Source: Betaproteobacteria bacterium (GTDB lineage Bacteria; Pseudomonadota; Gammaproteobacteria; Burkholderiales; Sulfuricellaceae). Taken from it: DNA of 64,000 nt. The DNA is taken from assembly GCA_021373185.1 (NCBI GenBank), contig JAJFTF010000006.1, positions 35,470 through 99,469 on the forward strand. Reading direction: 5' to 3'. The translations under genes were made by a program, and so were the position numbers. Shown piece after piece: positions 63,386 through 64,000 of the stretch. Under the pieces are notes generated by a model, which worked only from the letters and a program-made list of their open reading frames with translations, ran no database searches and was not told where the DNA came from. Position 1 is the first letter of the stretch; each line of letters starts with the position of its first letter.

Positions 63386-64000
63386 CTAAAGTTCGTTGCG
63401 CCATTCCTGATCCTCACTGTCGAACAGGCGGTTGGCCTCTTCCAGACCCCAGCTTCCGGCCGGATAGGTGTGGATGAAATCGCGCTCCTGCTCCCAGTAC
63501 TTGAGGATCGGGTCGACCACGCGCCACGACCATTCCACCTCGTCGAAACGGATAAACAGGGTGCGATCGCCCTCGATAATGTCGAGCAGCAGGGTTTCAT
63601 AGGCATCGAGCTGCACTTCATGGCTCTTGCGATAGGAAGCGTTGAGCTGGATGACGCGGGTATTCATGCCCAGGCCGGGCTGCTTGACGTGTATTTCCAT
63701 ATGCATGCTCTCGGATGGCTGGATCGAAAGTAGCACCCAGTTGGGTTCGATCGATTCGAGCGGGGTTTCGCGGAACAGTTGCTGCGGCGGATGGCGGAAG
63801 CGGATGGCGATGAGCGACATCTGTTTCGCCAGGCGCTTGCCGGTGCGGAGGTAAAACGGCACGCCGCGCCAGCGCCAGTTGTCGATGTAGAACTTGGCGG
63901 CGACGAAAGTTTCGGTGATGGAATGCTTTTCCACCTCCGGATCGTCCTGATAGGCCGCCACCGGTTTGCCGTGCACGCTGCCTGCGCCGTATTGGGCACG
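63386..64000 (-). CDS. zwf: Glucose-6-phosphate dehydrogenase, 3' part (runs off right edge)
   Basis: The last 204 codons of G6PD. The frame enters with RAQYGAGSVHGKPVAAY, continues with FYIDNWRWRGVPFYLRTGKRL (family C-terminal domain) and ends DQEWRNEL. It catalyses the first step of the oxidative pentose-phosphate pathway. The catalytic RIDHYLG part lies outside the window. Confidence 0.95.
   Translation of the reverse strand, partial: RAQYGAGSVHGKPVAAYQDDPEVEKHSITETFVAAKFYIDNWRWRGVPFYLRTGKRLAKQMSLIAIRFRHPPQQLFRETPLESIEPNWVLLSIQPSESMHMEIHVKQPGLGMNTRVIQLNASYRKSHEVQLDAYETLLLDIIEGDRTLFIRFDEVEWSWRVVDPILKYWEQERDFIHTYPAGSWGLEEANRLFDSEDQEWRNEL

Overview
The window reads as chromosomal DNA of a betaproteobacterial chemolithotroph. 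The closest fit is a sulfur/hydrogen-oxidising member of the Nitrosomonadales (Sulfuricellaceae/Gallionellaceae-like). This rests on gene content and neighbourhoods (exbB-exbD-lpxK-ycaR-kdsB-adk; tsaE-amiC-mutL-miaA; Isp-type hydrogenase; qmoAB-hdrCB; H+-PPase next to PPi-dependent phosphofructokinase) and is an inference, not a database result. Sixty protein genes are called. No rRNA, tRNA, insertion sequence, prophage or CRISPR array was seen.

Layout. 1-4.3 kb: 5' part of dnaE, divergent trhP and an HD-GYP protein. 4.5-6.0 kb: an AT-rich pair, an unknown nuclease-like ORF and a DnaQ-like exonuclease with an extra C-terminal domain. 6.2-11.9 kb: a complete [NiFe] hydrogenase operon (hynD, hupH-like, hynS, isp1, isp2, hynL). 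12.3-13.6 kb: three small stress-type or exported proteins. 13.8-20.7 kb, minus strand: an ammonium transporter behind a sigma-54/NtrC-like control region, and a qmoA-qmoB-hdrC-hdrB operon with a small extra ORF. 20.8-30.0 kb, minus strand: phosphoesterase, pyrophosphatase, H+-PPase, PPi-PFK, adenylate kinase, Kdo/lipid A genes and an ExbB/ExbD pair. 30.3-34.7 kb: xseA, a coupled membrane protein with three FtsY-like amphipathic repeats, and an AT-rich DUF262/HNH gene. 34.8-43.8 kb: the miaA-mutL-amiC-tsaE/queG block with a single-cysteine DsrC/TusE gene inserted, a cytochrome c, murI and a sulfurtransferase. 43.8-52.5 kb: a heavy-metal RND efflux operon, copper-delivery genes (SCO, PCuAC) behind a sigma-54 promoter, DUF3135 and a SlyD-like FKBP. 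52.5-64 kb: glycogen and hexose-phosphate metabolism (two GH57 enzymes, glgC, glgB, pgi, an HDOD regulator, pgl, and zwf running off the right edge).

How it fits together. Energy would come from H2 (membrane-bound HynSL with Isp1/Isp2) and from reduced sulfur (Qmo/Hdr proteins, usually partners of APS reductase, whose genes are not in the window). Both modules carry HdrB/HdrD-type cysteine-rich chemistry. The PPi genes point to glycolysis and a proton-motive force that exchange energy through pyrophosphate. Carbon is stored as glycogen and re-enters at glucose-6-phosphate. SCO and PCuAC imply a copper-containing oxidase elsewhere in the genome.

Most interesting points: the sigma-54/NtrC region of amt; the sigma-54 promoter of the SCO operon; the QmoAB-HdrCB operon with its small ORF; the repeat protein after xseA; the symmetric, possibly leaderless dnaE/trhP promoter; the CX3CH haem motif; and a 12-base sequence shared by the promoters of the dsrC-like and sulfurtransferase genes. 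None is proven to be a new system; they are the best candidates here.
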